Assembly (NCBI RefSeq): GCF_028372415.1
Contig: NC_092879.1
Span: 91,915,741 to 91,979,740 of the forward strand
DNA from: Notamacropus eugenii
Taxonomy: Eukaryota > Chordata > Mammalia > Diprotodontia > Macropodidae
Reading direction: 5' to 3'
DNA length: 64,000 nucleotides
Below are positions 53,680 through 63,759 of this stretch, in pieces. Within the stretch, counting starts at the first letter, position 1, and each line of letters opens with the position of its first letter. A program made the position numbers and the translations under genes. The notes beneath the pieces were generated by a model. It saw only the letters and a list, made by a program, of their open reading frames with translations. It did not search any database and had not been told where the DNA came from.

Positions 53680-54165
53680 CTTGCAACTTGCTTCGACTCT
53701 GAGCACAGGTAACCAGTGGACAAGTAGTCACTTGACGTTTGCTGGGGGCAAAGGGCCCTCTCCAAGCAGGGAAGGGACACTGGGTTTGGGCCAGGGCAGA
53801 CCTGTGCCTTGGTTGGGGTGACTGGGGCTTTGTCGAAGGCTCCAGGACAGCAATGCACTCCTGTGGATGGGAGAAGCAACTGCTTTGGCTTGCTTAGCTC
53901 GGTGCCTGGAACATAATAAACACAATAAATGCCTATCTCTCCATCCAACTCGCTCATCTATCTACCTAGGAATTACTAGCAATAAACAGTTAAAATAGAA
54001 AGGTACTGGATAACCTACTACCTCCCTCTAGTCATTTTCCTCAGGGTCAAGTCCTCCCTGGCCTGCCCCCTCCATGCACTGAGCAGCCCTGCAAGATGCA
54101 GCTGAGGGGGATTTCCTGGTTCTTGTCTCAGCCTTGAGTTAGGGACCTGGCTTGGAACTTTGGCT
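53680..54165. other. No gene; possible L2 terminus at 53895-53940
   Basis: 'ctcggtgcctggaacataat' followed by 'aaacacaataaatgcctatc' may be an L2 3' end. Nothing else is recognised. Confidence 0.45.
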
Positions 54166-54169
54166 CCCA

Positions 54170-54310
54170 ACTTGATATTTTCCTGACCTGGGTCTTTCTC
54201 TCCCTCTCACTGGGCCTCTGTGCTGCTATAAAACTATAAAACGAAGGACTTGGACTCCATGATCCGTAAGGCTCCCTCTGGCTCTTAACCTGTGACCCTG
54301 TAACAGTCAG
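54170..54310 (+). mobile_element. MIR/THER1-type fragment
   Basis: 'cactgggcctctgtgctgct' and 'ataaaacgaaggacttggac' are followed by 'taaggctccctctggctctt', a MIR core and 3' part. Confidence 0.6.
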
Positions 54311-54485
54311 GTACTTTAGCGAGAGCCAGGCCCAGCAAAGGGCAAAACTCATCCATCTAGAGGGAGAGGCTCTCTGGAAGGAACATGAGAACCAAGGTGA
54401 AAAAACCTCCACACCTTTGTAGTCTTAGTGAAGGCATGGATTTGACTTTTCAGGTTAGCGATGCTGTATTAATTAGAAAGTTGCT

Positions 54486-54860
54486 TAGCCTATATCAAAT
54501 TGCTTGCTGTCTCAGTGGGGATGGGTGGGGAGGGAGGAAGGGAGCAAAGTATTAGAATCGAATGTTGAGAATTGTTTTTGCATACAACTGGGAAATAAGA
54601 AATACAGGCAATGGGGTATAGAAATCTATCTCGCCTTTAGGAAAGAGAGAAGATGGGGATAAGGGAAGGGTGAGGTGTGATAGAAGGGAGGGCATATTGA
54701 GGGAAGGTGTAATCAGAATGCAAGGCATTATGGGATGGGAGAAGGGAGAGATGGGGAGAAAATTTGGAACTCAAAATTTTGTGAAAATGAATGTCAAAAA
54801 CTAAAAATAAATAAATAAACATGAAAAATAATAAAAGAATGCCACACCCAGAAAAAAAAA
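54486..54860 (+). mobile_element. 5'-truncated HAL1-type 3' end
   Basis: It aligns to the HAL1 3' region from about 17938 onward: 'tatcaaattgcttgc', 'ctgggaaataagaaatacag', 'ggggtatagaaatctatctc' and 'gagaaaatttggaactcaaa'. The conserved G-quadruplex-type run is at 54517-54534. After an A-rich tail (to about 54812) come about 40 further bases and a second A-run (54851-54862), which may be a 3' transduction. A poor direct repeat (aaagttgcttag / aaagttgagctt) may be its duplication. Confidence 0.82.
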
Positions 54861-54869
54861 AAGTTGAGC

Positions 54870-55480
54870 TTCCCTGCAAAAAAATAAATAAATAAAAAAG
54901 AATTTGTTTTCCTGAATTGGACATCAAGGGAAGAAAAGAGGGTCCTCACTCCTTAGTCACTAACAGAATGAAAAATGGCTGGTATTCACTGATCCTATTA
55001 TGCCGCAAAGATGTGTTGTGGTCTTCCCCATCCTCTCTGGTCCTCTGAATCAGCCCAACACCTTTCTGGTAGGCAGAGTACTCAGGCCCAACATTTCTGA
55101 GAGCCTTCCTCCAAAACTCTCAGTTCTCCATATAACACAGTTTTCTCTGGTTTTGCTCTAATGACCCTGGCTGTTAAAAGGGCCACTTCTGGCCCCAACC
55201 CCATATGACCAGTTTATGAGAGTGGATGCCACTCCTGGTTGGACGTTAGCCACATACACCATCTTTGAAGATACTTAGTGCTGAGCCATCAAGTCACTCG
55301 AGTTCCAGTTAACAGACTTATATGCCAGACACTGTTCACTGGGGAAGTTTGCTATTTACAGAAGTTCTATTGTGTCTCCTTTTGTAACACACTTACTAAA
55401 TGATCTTCTGTGTGAATCCAAGTTTTTATATACTGGTTTAGCTTAAAGGCAGGCCCATATTTGCTTTCTAAGCCTTGAGA
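54870..55480. other. No recognised feature after an A-rich tract
   Basis: The A-rich run at 54877-54900 may be a separate tail. The remainder is unique. Confidence 0.4.
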
Positions 55481-55484
55481 TTAT

Positions 55485-55900
55485 ACCAAGGGAGGATTAG
55501 TTGAAGGAATTAGAAGTGTTAAATCTGGAAAAAAAACAAAACAAAACAAGACTTGGTTGGAAGTGGGATACGATAATGATTGTCAACTCTGGCACCCGGG
55601 AAGGACCTTTCCATTTACAAGAAAGGCCTCCTCCAACTGGAATCCATGTCTTTCAGTCTCAAAGAGAGGGACAAGAATTTTCAGGGAGGGAGAGAGGGAG
55701 GCTTTTTGAGGAGGAGATAGGAGCAAATTGCCACAATAAGAAACACTTGGTAAGATTGCAAACACTGCCAGGGAGCATTCAGTGTATGTATCTCGCTGAG
55801 CAGATGCTACCCATTCTCCGTAGTGCTGGAAAACAAGGACACTTACTCTCAGAGAGGATAATTTGTCTGCCAGGCAGAGAGCCAAGAGTCAAGTCTTTTG
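55485..55900 (+). mobile_element. CR1/L3 3' region
   Basis: 'ttagttgaaggaattagaag' and 'tgttaaatctgg' match the CR1/L3 'RLKEL..F.L' coding end. A (CAAAA)n run follows. The rest is a weak match. Confidence 0.55.
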
Positions 55901-55904
55901 TGGT

Positions 55905-56200
55905 CCAAGGCTAAGTTGGTCTGATGCTAAGTAACAGAAAGTCTTTGCGAGAGAATAGGCAACTATGTGCAATTGTTGTTTGGAAGAATGAGTTGGGCAG
56001 TGCTGGGTTTTAACGGAAAATCCAGTTCTCCCTTGACAGATGCTGTTGCTGAAAAGTGGCCATCCCATGGTGGGAAGCAAACTCTGGATGGAGGCAGAAT
56101 GCAGTCTTTGAGGCCTAGGAGCAAACAGGACAGTTTTCTCTATGGCAATGTTTTTTCCTTCCAGGGACCAGTACTGAAGGCCCCCAAAAGAGCATATCAC
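55905..56200. other. No recognisable feature
   Basis: Nothing identified; the 147-codon minus-strand frame overlapping 55889-56332 runs into a SINE and lacks motifs. Confidence 0.4.
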
Positions 56201-56204
56201 TCTA

Positions 56205-56450
56205 TTTGAAGCAGTGTAGTCTGATGGGTTGAGTACCAGACCAGTACCAGTACCAGAACCTGGTTGAGTACCAGGTTCAAAACGCTGTCTGTGCCATTGA
56301 ATAGCTGTGTGCCCACTGGCAATTGATGTCACTTATCTGAGCTTCAGTTCTGCTATCTGTATAGTGGGGCAGAACCAACTTCAGAGGCAGTCATAACTAA
56401 CAACTCTGGCACACAGGGTAAGCACCACAAAACACTCCAGAGACACACAG
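56205..56450 (+). mobile_element. MIR with internal 'accagt' duplication
   Basis: 'gcagtgtagtctgatgggtt', 'ccattgaatagctgtgtgcc', 'cacttatctgagcttcagtt' and 'ctgctatctgtatagtgggg' are MIR order. The head contains repeated 'gagtaccag' and 'cagtaccag' words (56232-56278), a local expansion. Confidence 0.75.
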
Positions 56451-56454
56451 CAGG

Positions 56455-56980
56455 AAAAGGTAGCCTCCAATGGGCATTTTAGGACAAATTCCTTTGAGGT
56501 GAAGAGTGACATGAGGCCTTGTGGAGGAGAGACCCCAGAACATTTATCCTGGTGAGCATACTCACACTCTGGAACATTAGCTCCTAGAGCATCTTGAGGC
56601 CATCAACAGGAAGAGGGGGCAGGGTAGGACCAGGCCTAGAAGGAAGTGCATCACTAGGAGCTTCCTATTTTAACAAATTATTCTTGTGAACTAAGAGCTA
56701 AGTCCAGTTGTTTCTACCTACTGAAGGAAATAAGTAATTTCAGTGTATTCTAAATTTCATGACTCTGGGACAGAGCCTTTATCACTCCACCCTGGTTACA
56801 GCTCTGTTCCCAGGGGAACTGTACAGCTCAGATAAGATAGTGCTTTGGAAACTTTAAAGCACTGTAGACATATAGCTAAGAATAAAATGACCACATGATG
56901 CAGAGTTTAAGGTCAAATGATGCCTATTGTCATATATTTCAAAAGTCATATAAATTGTACATCTGCATTCCTAAGAGACA
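56455..56980. other. No recognisable feature
   Basis: Nothing identified. Confidence 0.4.
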
Positions 56981-56981
56981 G

Positions 56982-57075
56982 CCTCTGAATCAGGAAGCCC
57001 TGAGTTCAAGTCCTGCCCCTGACATATATACTGGCTGTGTGACCCTGGGCAGGTCACTTCCCCTCTACAGAAGTG
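56982..57075 (+). mobile_element. MIR head fragment
   Basis: 'ccctgagttcaagtcctgcc' and 'ctgtgtgaccctgggcaggt' are the MIR tRNA-like and core parts. Confidence 0.75.
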
Positions 57076-57165
57076 ATGTTACTTTGGATTGGTAGAGATT
57101 TGGCTTCATGTAGAGAGCCACCCTATACTGATGAAATCTGGTCACACAGACACATATACGCATAT

Positions 57166-57167
<2 letters not shown>

Positions 57168-57204
<37 letters not shown>
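57168..57204 (+). repeat. (CA)n microsatellite
   Basis: Uninterrupted CA run of about 18 units. Confidence 0.97.
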
Positions 57205-57208
<4 letters not shown>

Positions 57209-57299
57209 GTTCTTCTACTTCACCTTTTATCCCAAGATCCCAAAGCACTTTGAGAGCTTGAATGATTCCCCATCATCACCTACTTTCTCCAGGCAGAGA

Positions 57300-57650
57300 C
57301 AAGACCTCAGCGGTTAAGAAATGCGCCGGGAGCCACAGGAGCAAAGCAGAAACAAAGTCCATTTGGTGTTTCTGTGTTTGCAGTAATGAGCAAATTAAAA
57401 GTGCAATCATTTTCTTTGTAATTCAGGGAAACATTGTTCTGCTAACAGTCGTCTCTTACCATCAGAAAGAAGGCTTTTCAAGTTCCCTTCGTGCAGAGGA
57501 CTCTTTCAGACAGTACCCAATTACGTAAATTGCTGCATTTCCTAATTGTTACTGCAAGGCAACTAAACATTGTTATGTTGACTACTCAAGAGTGGATTGT
57601 TAATGGCCTTAATCATCGGATAATCTGGTAATATAATCAATGTCACTGGC
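57300..57650. promoter_or_regulatory. Candidate conserved non-coding element
   Basis: Repeat-free stretch with 'gcagtaatgagcaaattaaa', 'acccaattacgtaaattgct', 'gcatttcctaattgttactg' and 'ccttaatcatcggataatct'. It is the richest homeodomain-type text in the window. No alignment was possible. Confidence 0.35.
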
Positions 57651-57654
57651 ATAT

Positions 57655-58090
57655 ACCTTCCAGAAACAACAGGCCAAGTTTGATGGACAGATCAGCTGGG
57701 AAACACACATGGGTCCTTCAAGGGAGCCTCTCAATCGTGATGTTTTCTCTTTCCTTGGAGAAAGGGAAAAGAGCTGGCTGTTATTTTCCACCTCGACTCC
57801 CCAAAATGCCATCTCTCTTCCCTATGTGAAGGGATCTGGCCATCTCCTATTGCAAGCATTTCTTTCCTTTAAAAAACAAAACATGTTTTCATGGATTCTG
57901 TTCTCTTTTACATGGCTGTCCCCTTCTAATGTCACACACCACCTCCCTAACAGAATGACTGTGACAGAATTTACATGTCACTTTATTGATGCTGTGTTGG
58001 CTCTTACATTGTTTAGTTGGTATCATTCACTGATTCTGACCTAAATTTTTTGGCCTTTGAGTCTTGGACTTCATTTCCATTGGGATAGCT
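57655..58090. other. No recognisable feature
   Basis: The plus-strand frame of 134 codons (57640-58044) has no recognisable domain and no exon signals that I can support. Confidence 0.4.
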
Positions 58091-58094
58091 GGTC

Positions 58095-58215
58095 AGTTCA
58101 ATACAATAAGGTTTCATTCAGCGCCTACTATGTGCCTGACTATACTACACTACACTAGGGACTGGGGCACAAAGACAAAAATGAAATAAGCCTCAAGGAG
58201 TTTACATTCTATTCA
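58095..58215 (-). mobile_element. Antisense L2 3' end
   Basis: 'gcgcctactatgtgcctgac' followed by 'aagcctcaaggagtttacat' is the reversed L2 terminus. Confidence 0.75.
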
Positions 58216-58345
58216 TATTCTAGATGGTTGGCATTGGAGTCATGGAAGACCTGAGTTCGAATCCTGCCTCAGACACTTATTAGCCCTGTGACCCTGGACA
58301 AGTCACTTAACCCTTCTCATTTTCGTTTTCCTCACTCTCAAGTAC
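58216..58345 (+). mobile_element. tRNA-derived SINE fragment (MIR or WSINE1-like)
   Basis: 'gacctgagttcgaatcctgc' is a near-perfect B box region. 'ctgtgaccctggacaagtca' follows. The 5' head is short. Confidence 0.75.
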
Positions 58346-58364
58346 AACTAAATTCATGACAGAT

Positions 58365-58745
58365 CCCTGTATTGATTGAATTCCGATGTCCTTCAGTGTT
58401 GTTTTCTTTTCCATGATTGTGATCACTGGACCAAATGTTCTTCTTGGTTTTACTTGCTTCAGGATACATCAGTTCATATGTGGCTCCTTCTATCTCTCTC
58501 ATTTCTTTGTATTTATAGTCATTTATCATACTCATATGCCACAAGTTGGATTTGCTTTCAATGTCTATCAATAGTACCATGTCTCCACAGTCTCTCTCTG
58601 TCTTTGACCTCTATACCAACAGTGGACTCATTGAATCAAAGGGTATTTTGATTTGAATGACTTTCCTAAGGTAATCTCCGATTGTTTTCCTGAACAGTTG
58701 TACTGTTTCACAGCTCCACCAACAGTGCCTAAGTGTACCTGGCAA
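58365..58745 (-). mobile_element. Antisense L1 3' UTR/ORF2 end fragment
   Basis: 'acagctccaccaacagtgcc' is the antisense of the L1 ORF2 'GTLxHCWWSCE' region (a broken minus frame at 58611-58907 shows 'GTLRHCWWSCETVQLF'). Other parts match antisense marsupial L1 loosely. Confidence 0.7.
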
Positions 58746-58749
58746 ACAT

Positions 58750-60035
58750 TTCCCAGCAAATGTTTCACTCGAAGAGTTCTCCTCCTCCTTTATCTTTTTG
58801 TCAACCCCATGTTCTTCACAAAAGGCATTGTTGGCCTTGCCCCTCAAGCTCCCTAGTACACGACGTTCTTGCATTAGCAATTTTGCTGCCCGAAGCAGGC
58901 AACACAAGTGAAGCCCTCAAATCAATTTGTCAAGACAAATGCCTTGGGGGCGGGGAAACCTTGGAAATATCTTGAACCGCAGTTCACAAGGCCCTGAGCA
59001 GCAGAGAGACTCAGGGACATCACAGTGTGGGAGAGACACGGAGACTCCAGGATACCCTAAGGCCTCTGTTGGGAAGGACGCTGCCAATGGAAGGAGCAGG
59101 TAAGGATCATACAGGGAAGAGTTTACCAGTGGGGAGAAAGAACCTCTATCCAAAAGTTTCCTATTTTAGCTATACTTGCTCATGAGGTTCTGAGCTCAGT
59201 GGTTTCAACCTAGAGAAAGAACACAAGTGTCACCAATGTCCTTTAAATTCCAGGGTCCTAGGGAAAGGTTCCATTTGTTCTACCCCAGTTACAATTCTGG
59301 ATAAGAAAAAAAAAAAATGAATTTCAGTTATCCTGCTCTAGTTTCAGCTCAAGATGAGAAAAGGAAAATGGGTTCCAGTGTCCAATGCAACTCTTACTGG
59401 TTCTATGAAAAATAAAAAGGTTTAAAATGGGAATTAATTACAGCTAATGGAGTTGGGGTAAGGGTGAAGGGTTGCTGATGTGGACTTCGGACAGACCAGT
59501 AACTAAACAGAAACCACTGAGTGGTCTTGCTTGAGGGAAATAGAATGCAGAAGCTAAGTAGTTCATATTAAGAATTAATCCTCCTGCAATTAATTGAATT
59601 GAAGGCAAATATCTATTTGGCTGGTCTGATGTACTAAAAGCAAAGCAAAAAAAAAAAAGATAGCAAGTATGTGCATTACCAGAGAAGACAGATACTCGCT
59701 TGTATGACTGTTGGTATCTGTGGTATCTGCCAGATAAGAACCGGGCACAGATCAAAAGAATTTCTTTTTGCAAATGAGAAATGCGGTTTGGGAACAGTTT
59801 GAGCCTGGGCTGGTAAAATCTTATTACATTTCCAGTTTGTTTAATGTTCTAAATACTTCTGGAGCTTAGTAAAAACGATGGCATGCCTGGAAATGTTTTT
59901 CTCTACATATTTTATTTAACACAAAACTTCATTCTTCTGTCTCTGTAAAGTCGAACATTTCTAGAATTTGCATTGGTTCTGGAATCATGAATTGTCATCA
60001 ATTCAGTAAGTACTCACTGTCTCCAAGATATCTCG
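58750..60035. other. No gene; poly(A) runs
   Basis: A-runs at 59306-59318 and 59648-59659 may be old tails without recognised bodies. Otherwise unique. Confidence 0.4.
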
Positions 60036-60039
60036 GTCA

Positions 60040-60185
60040 TGTTGTTTTATCTGATAAGTGTCGATCCCTTTTCACACATGAGCAAACTGATGGTTACAGA
60101 GATTCAACGAGGCGCCAAAGATGACGGAGCAGGCTTAACAGGGTGGGACACAGCAGCACTCAACCCAGAGTCAAGTGTCCTACTC
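60040..60185 (-). mobile_element. Antisense MIR, weak
   Basis: 'ccttttcacacatgagcaaa' followed by 'ctgatggttacagagattca' and 'caacccagagtcaagtgtcc' resembles an antisense MIR. Confidence 0.5.
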
Positions 60186-60217
60186 ATCAGCCTGGTCTTT
60201 CCCTATAGTATATTAGT

Positions 60218-60384
60218 TTGGGGGCAGCTAGGTGGCACAATGAATAGAGCACCAGCCTTGGAGTCAGGAGGGCTTGTGTTCAAATCCAGACTAAGACACT
60301 TGATCTTACTAGCTGTGTGACTTTGGGTAAGTCACTTAACCCTGAATGCCTCAACTCTCCCCTCCAAAAAAAATGTAAATGAAA
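60218..60384 (+). mobile_element. WSINE1-like SINE with TSD
   Basis: 'gggggcagctaggtggcaca', 'agagcaccagccttggagtc', 'gtgttcaaatccagactaag' and 'ggtaagtcacttaaccctga' are followed by an A-rich tail. The word tatattagt at 60209-60217 and 60385-60393 is the target-site duplication. The short body and tail fit the Australian-marsupial SINE type. Confidence 0.88.
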
Positions 60385-60599
60385 TATATTAGTCTATTCG
60401 CACTCAGATGCACCTGATTCGACAGCATTGCTTAACAGCATCTTAAAGGCTTTTACTCAGGCCTTTGAATCAAGAAGTCCTATTGCTTCTAAGAGGAAAT
60501 TAAGCCAACCCTAGGTTTGAGATTTTCAATTTAAAGGTGAACCAAAGACAAGCAAGTGGTTTCTTGACTTTGCTGAAACTTTCATTCCAGTTCTGATTT

Positions 60600-60675
60600 G
60601 AATCGAAGTTCAGTAAAATATACTGGGTTAGCAGTCAGGAGACCTAGGCTCAAAACCCAGCCTGTGACTTTAGTC
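60600..60675 (+). mobile_element. MIR head fragment
   Basis: 'actgggttagcagtcaggag' followed by 'acctaggctcaaaacccagc' is a MIR-like tRNA head. Confidence 0.55.
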
Positions 60676-60779
60676 ACAAAGATCAATTGGAGGCTTTACA
60701 GCAAGCAGGAAGGGACATTAGAGGGATTCTTGGGACTATTCCAAGAACTCTAAACAAGAGAAAACAGAAATGATATTCC

Positions 60780-60945
60780 AATCAGAGATTTAGATCTCGA
60801 TGTGAACTTAGAGGTCACTGAATCCAAGGCCTAGTGAAGTGACTTGCCAAAGGTCACATGGTTAAAAAAAAATAGCAGACAGGATTCAAACTCTGGGCAG
60901 ATGGCTCCAGAACCAGTGCTCCTTCCACTGTGTTGTTCCATCCTC
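60780..60945 (-). mobile_element. Antisense MIR/THER1-type SINE
   Basis: 'ttagaggtcactgaatccaa', 'gtgacttgccaaaggtcaca' and 'ggattcaaactctgggcaga' are antisense MIR words. An A-run interrupts it at 60865. Confidence 0.8.
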
Positions 60946-61189
60946 AAGCCCTCTATGGCTTGGTCACATACAGCCTGGAGTCACCATGAAAGTCCATGAA
61001 ATGTCAGTACTAGCTAGAGGGTTGTCCATCATACACCAAGCTTCACAGGGCTCCTTGTTTGTCAAGTGATTCTTATTCACAAGTGATACAAATGTGGCTG
61101 CTATCAGACAGATGGCTCACAATCCAATCTTATTCAATGGCTATGGGAGTTAGTTCAGTGCTGTTCCTTCCCTAGGAGAACAGATATTG

Positions 61190-62080
61190 TCTTTAGAGAT
61201 TTGTATATGGTAAGCCATATGTTCTAGGGGCTAGGGCAGCAAAGACAAGCCAAAAAGCAATCCCTACCCTCAGAAAGCTTCTGTTCCACTGGGGAAGAGT
61301 TCAACATGTTGACCGAGAAGTAAATACAAAGTGTATGCAAAGTCATTTTAGGAGGGAGAAAAAAACCTCTTGAGGGGATCAGGAAAGGTCTAACTGGAAA
61401 GAAAGTGGCCCCTGAGCTATGCTTTGAGGGAAGTCTTTCAAAGGTGGTGGGGAAGAGGATAGTATACAAGGCATGTGGGAACTCTTGTTCAAAGGCATGG
61501 TGATGAGAGAAGGAATGGTATACATGGAGAACGTGTAGTCAAATTGGCAAATAAGCCAGCTTGACATGAATAGGAGTAAGATGAAATAAGTCTGGAAAGA
61601 TGTTTGGGAGTCAGACTATTCAGAGCTTTGAATACCACATGGAGGAGTTTGTCTTTTATCCTAGAGGCTATAGGGAGTCATTGAAGGTTTTTGAGCAGAG
61701 GAGTGACATGGTCATGTGCTTTGGGACTATCAGTTTGACAGCAATGTGGAAGATGGATTGGAAATAGGAGAGATTGGAAGCAGGAAAATCAGCTGGGAGT
61801 CCAAGTGGGAGAAGGAAAGGAACTAAATTAGAGTAGAAGCTGTGAGTAGAAAAGGTAAGAAGAGGTAGAATCAACAAGACTTGGCAATGAGAGGATTCAG
61901 ACCGCAGGGGAGGAAAGAGTGATGATTTCTACGCTGAGAAACTGGATGACTGGTAGAATGGCAATGCCCTGGCCAGAAAGGGGGAGGGACTTAGGAGGAA
62001 GGAGAAGGAGTTCTCTCCAGGCCATGTTAAGCTTGAGACAGTGATGGATCAGATAGAGAAGGAAGAGATTTCCAGCAAGT
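61190..62080 (-). mobile_element. Long antisense L2 LINE 3' region
   Basis: The longest antisense L2 copy, about 0.9 kb. 'ccctaccctcagaaagcttc', 'tgagctatgctttgagggaa', 'agctttgaataccacatgga', 'ggagtgacatggtcatgtgc', 'gaagatggattggaaatagg' and 'ggccatgttaagcttgagac' follow the reversed L2 order from the 3' UTR into ORF2. All frames are broken. Confidence 0.85.
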
Positions 62081-62084
62081 AGCT

Positions 62085-62680
62085 GGTGATAAGGGTCCCG
62101 AGAGAGCTAAGCAATAAAAGTTACATGGTCATATCAAGTGGGACTATCTCTATGTAGTACTGGCAAAGAGGCAACAGCGGGTCATGCTGCATACCTGATA
62201 ACAGGCTATCCTCCAAACTTCAAGAAATTCATTTCAATTAGTTGTATATCTTAATTCTCCATTCATGCTGATGTGTTTAGACCTCCCCCAAATCAAGTGA
62301 AAACAACAGGTAACTCAGGGTTGTCAGAAAGAAATGATACAAAACCACATTTCATTCCCTGCTTTGACAAAGGTTTTAAAAAGAGAAAGGAATATAGGCT
62401 AGCCAAGATGATCATGGATTAGCTAGAACTGCCATAAGATGGAGAGTTAAGATATACAACTAGTTGAAATAAATTGATAACAAAGAGTTGTTACTAACAG
62501 CTCAATAGGAGATTGGGTGGAGGTGTCAAACAGGCCCCTTAGGGGTCGATTCTGAGTTTAACACAATTCAATATTTTCATTTACTACTTAGTGAATGGAG
62601 TGGGAAAGAAGCTAATCTAATGTTCTGGTGTTTCTGAGTCTCACAGGATAGGCATAAAATATGGGGAGATCAGGATAAAG
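62085..62680. other. No recognisable feature
   Basis: Apparently unique non-coding sequence. Confidence 0.4.
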
Positions 62681-62687
62681 GGTAGCT

Positions 62688-62932
62688 CGGTGGCACTGCA
62701 GTGCACATGTTGCAGGATCTGGAGTTAGGAAGACTCATCTTCCTGAGTTCAAATCTGGCCTCAGACACTTACTAGCTGTGTAAGTCACTTCACCCTCAGT
62801 TTGTCTCAGTTTTCTCCTCTGTCAAATGAGCTGGAGAAGGAAATGGCAAACAGTTCCAGTGTCTCTTCCAAAAAAACCCCAAATGGGGTCCCAGAGAATC
62901 AGACACAGCTGAAAGGACCAAAGACTAACAAG
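62688..62932 (+). mobile_element. MAR1 SINE
   Basis: 'agactcatcttcctgagttc', 'aaatctggcctcagacactt', 'caaatgagctggagaaggaa' and 'caaatggggtcccagagaat' identify MAR1. A short deletion removes the '...accctgggc' part after 'agctgtg'. Confidence 0.9.
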
Positions 62933-62954
62933 CTAGTGATTGGTAAGAGGGAAT

Positions 62955-63155
62955 CTATGTGAGGTTCTCATGGTCAGGTACAAAGAGCACACGGCTTCTC
63001 ATCCAAGCTCCGCAGGAGAACGATTTCACTTCTCAGGGCCTCAGTTTCCTCAGCTAACAGGGATGATAATCTTTTTTATGAATAACCTCTGAAGATGGCT
63101 GAAAGGGTCAAACATGCTGAACCAGTATCAGTGAGTGGTATCCATGGGAAGTAAC
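62955..63155 (+). mobile_element. MIR
   Basis: 'agggcctcagtttcctcagc' followed by 'taacagggatgataatcttt' is the MIR core and 3' part. The head is weak. Confidence 0.65.
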
Positions 63156-63304
63156 ATGGTTATTAATATGAGTGAGAGGAATGGATGGCTTATAGGAGAC
63201 ATCAGGGTGATCAGAACAGGTGACCTGAGAGAGACAAGAAGGAGGGCACAGCGTGGGCACAGGCCATGTCAAGCCTCGTGAAGAAAGGGGAAGAGCAGCC
63301 TAAA

Positions 63305-63402
63305 TCAGATGCAGAGGGGGGAGAGGGAAAATTTAGAACTCTAAATCTTATAAAAGTGAATGTGGAAAACTAAAAATAATTAATTAATTAATTTAAAAAG
63401 AA
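63305..63402 (+). mobile_element. Short L1/HAL1-type 3' terminus
   Basis: 'gagagggaaaatttagaact' and 'ttataaaagtgaatgtggaa' lead to 'ctaaaaataattaattaatt', matching the last 100 bp of the HAL1/L1 tails at 18210 and 54755. Confidence 0.7.
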
Positions 63403-63589
63403 AGATCAGCAAGAAAAGCGGCAGTAAATAGAAAAGAAAGCTGGAGAACCAGGGAAGGGAAAAGGAAAATCCGCAGAAAAGAGGAATAAGAAAAAAAGAA
63501 TGAGAGGAGACACTGGACTTTTGTGTTGTAGGGCCCATCAACGCCGGGTACTGATCACCAGTCCTTTCTAAAATGCCAGCATGTGTAGT

Positions 63590-63755
63590 TTTACATTCTT
63601 ACTTATTCCTATGTTGTCTATTTAGGTGTTAGATTATAAGCTCCCCGAGGGAAGGTACTGATTGTAACTTTCTCTGTATCTATGGTGCCTAGCTCCTTGA
63701 CTGGCACATAGTACTCACTTAATCAATGTTTGCTGACTGACTACAACAAGAGAGA
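63590..63755 (+). mobile_element. L2 3' end, well preserved
   Basis: 'ttagattataagctccccga', 'gggaaggtactgattgtaac' and 'cttgactggcacatagtact' give the L2 terminus. Confidence 0.85.
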
Positions 63756-63759
63756 AGGA

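Noticed and set aside
53570..53957. Histidine/cysteine-rich frames on both strands
   Set aside because: They run through the compound CA/GCAT repeat and have no other protein character.
57640..58044. 134-codon plus-strand frame as a host exon
   Set aside because: No recognisable domain, no supported splice sites and no neighbouring coding features.
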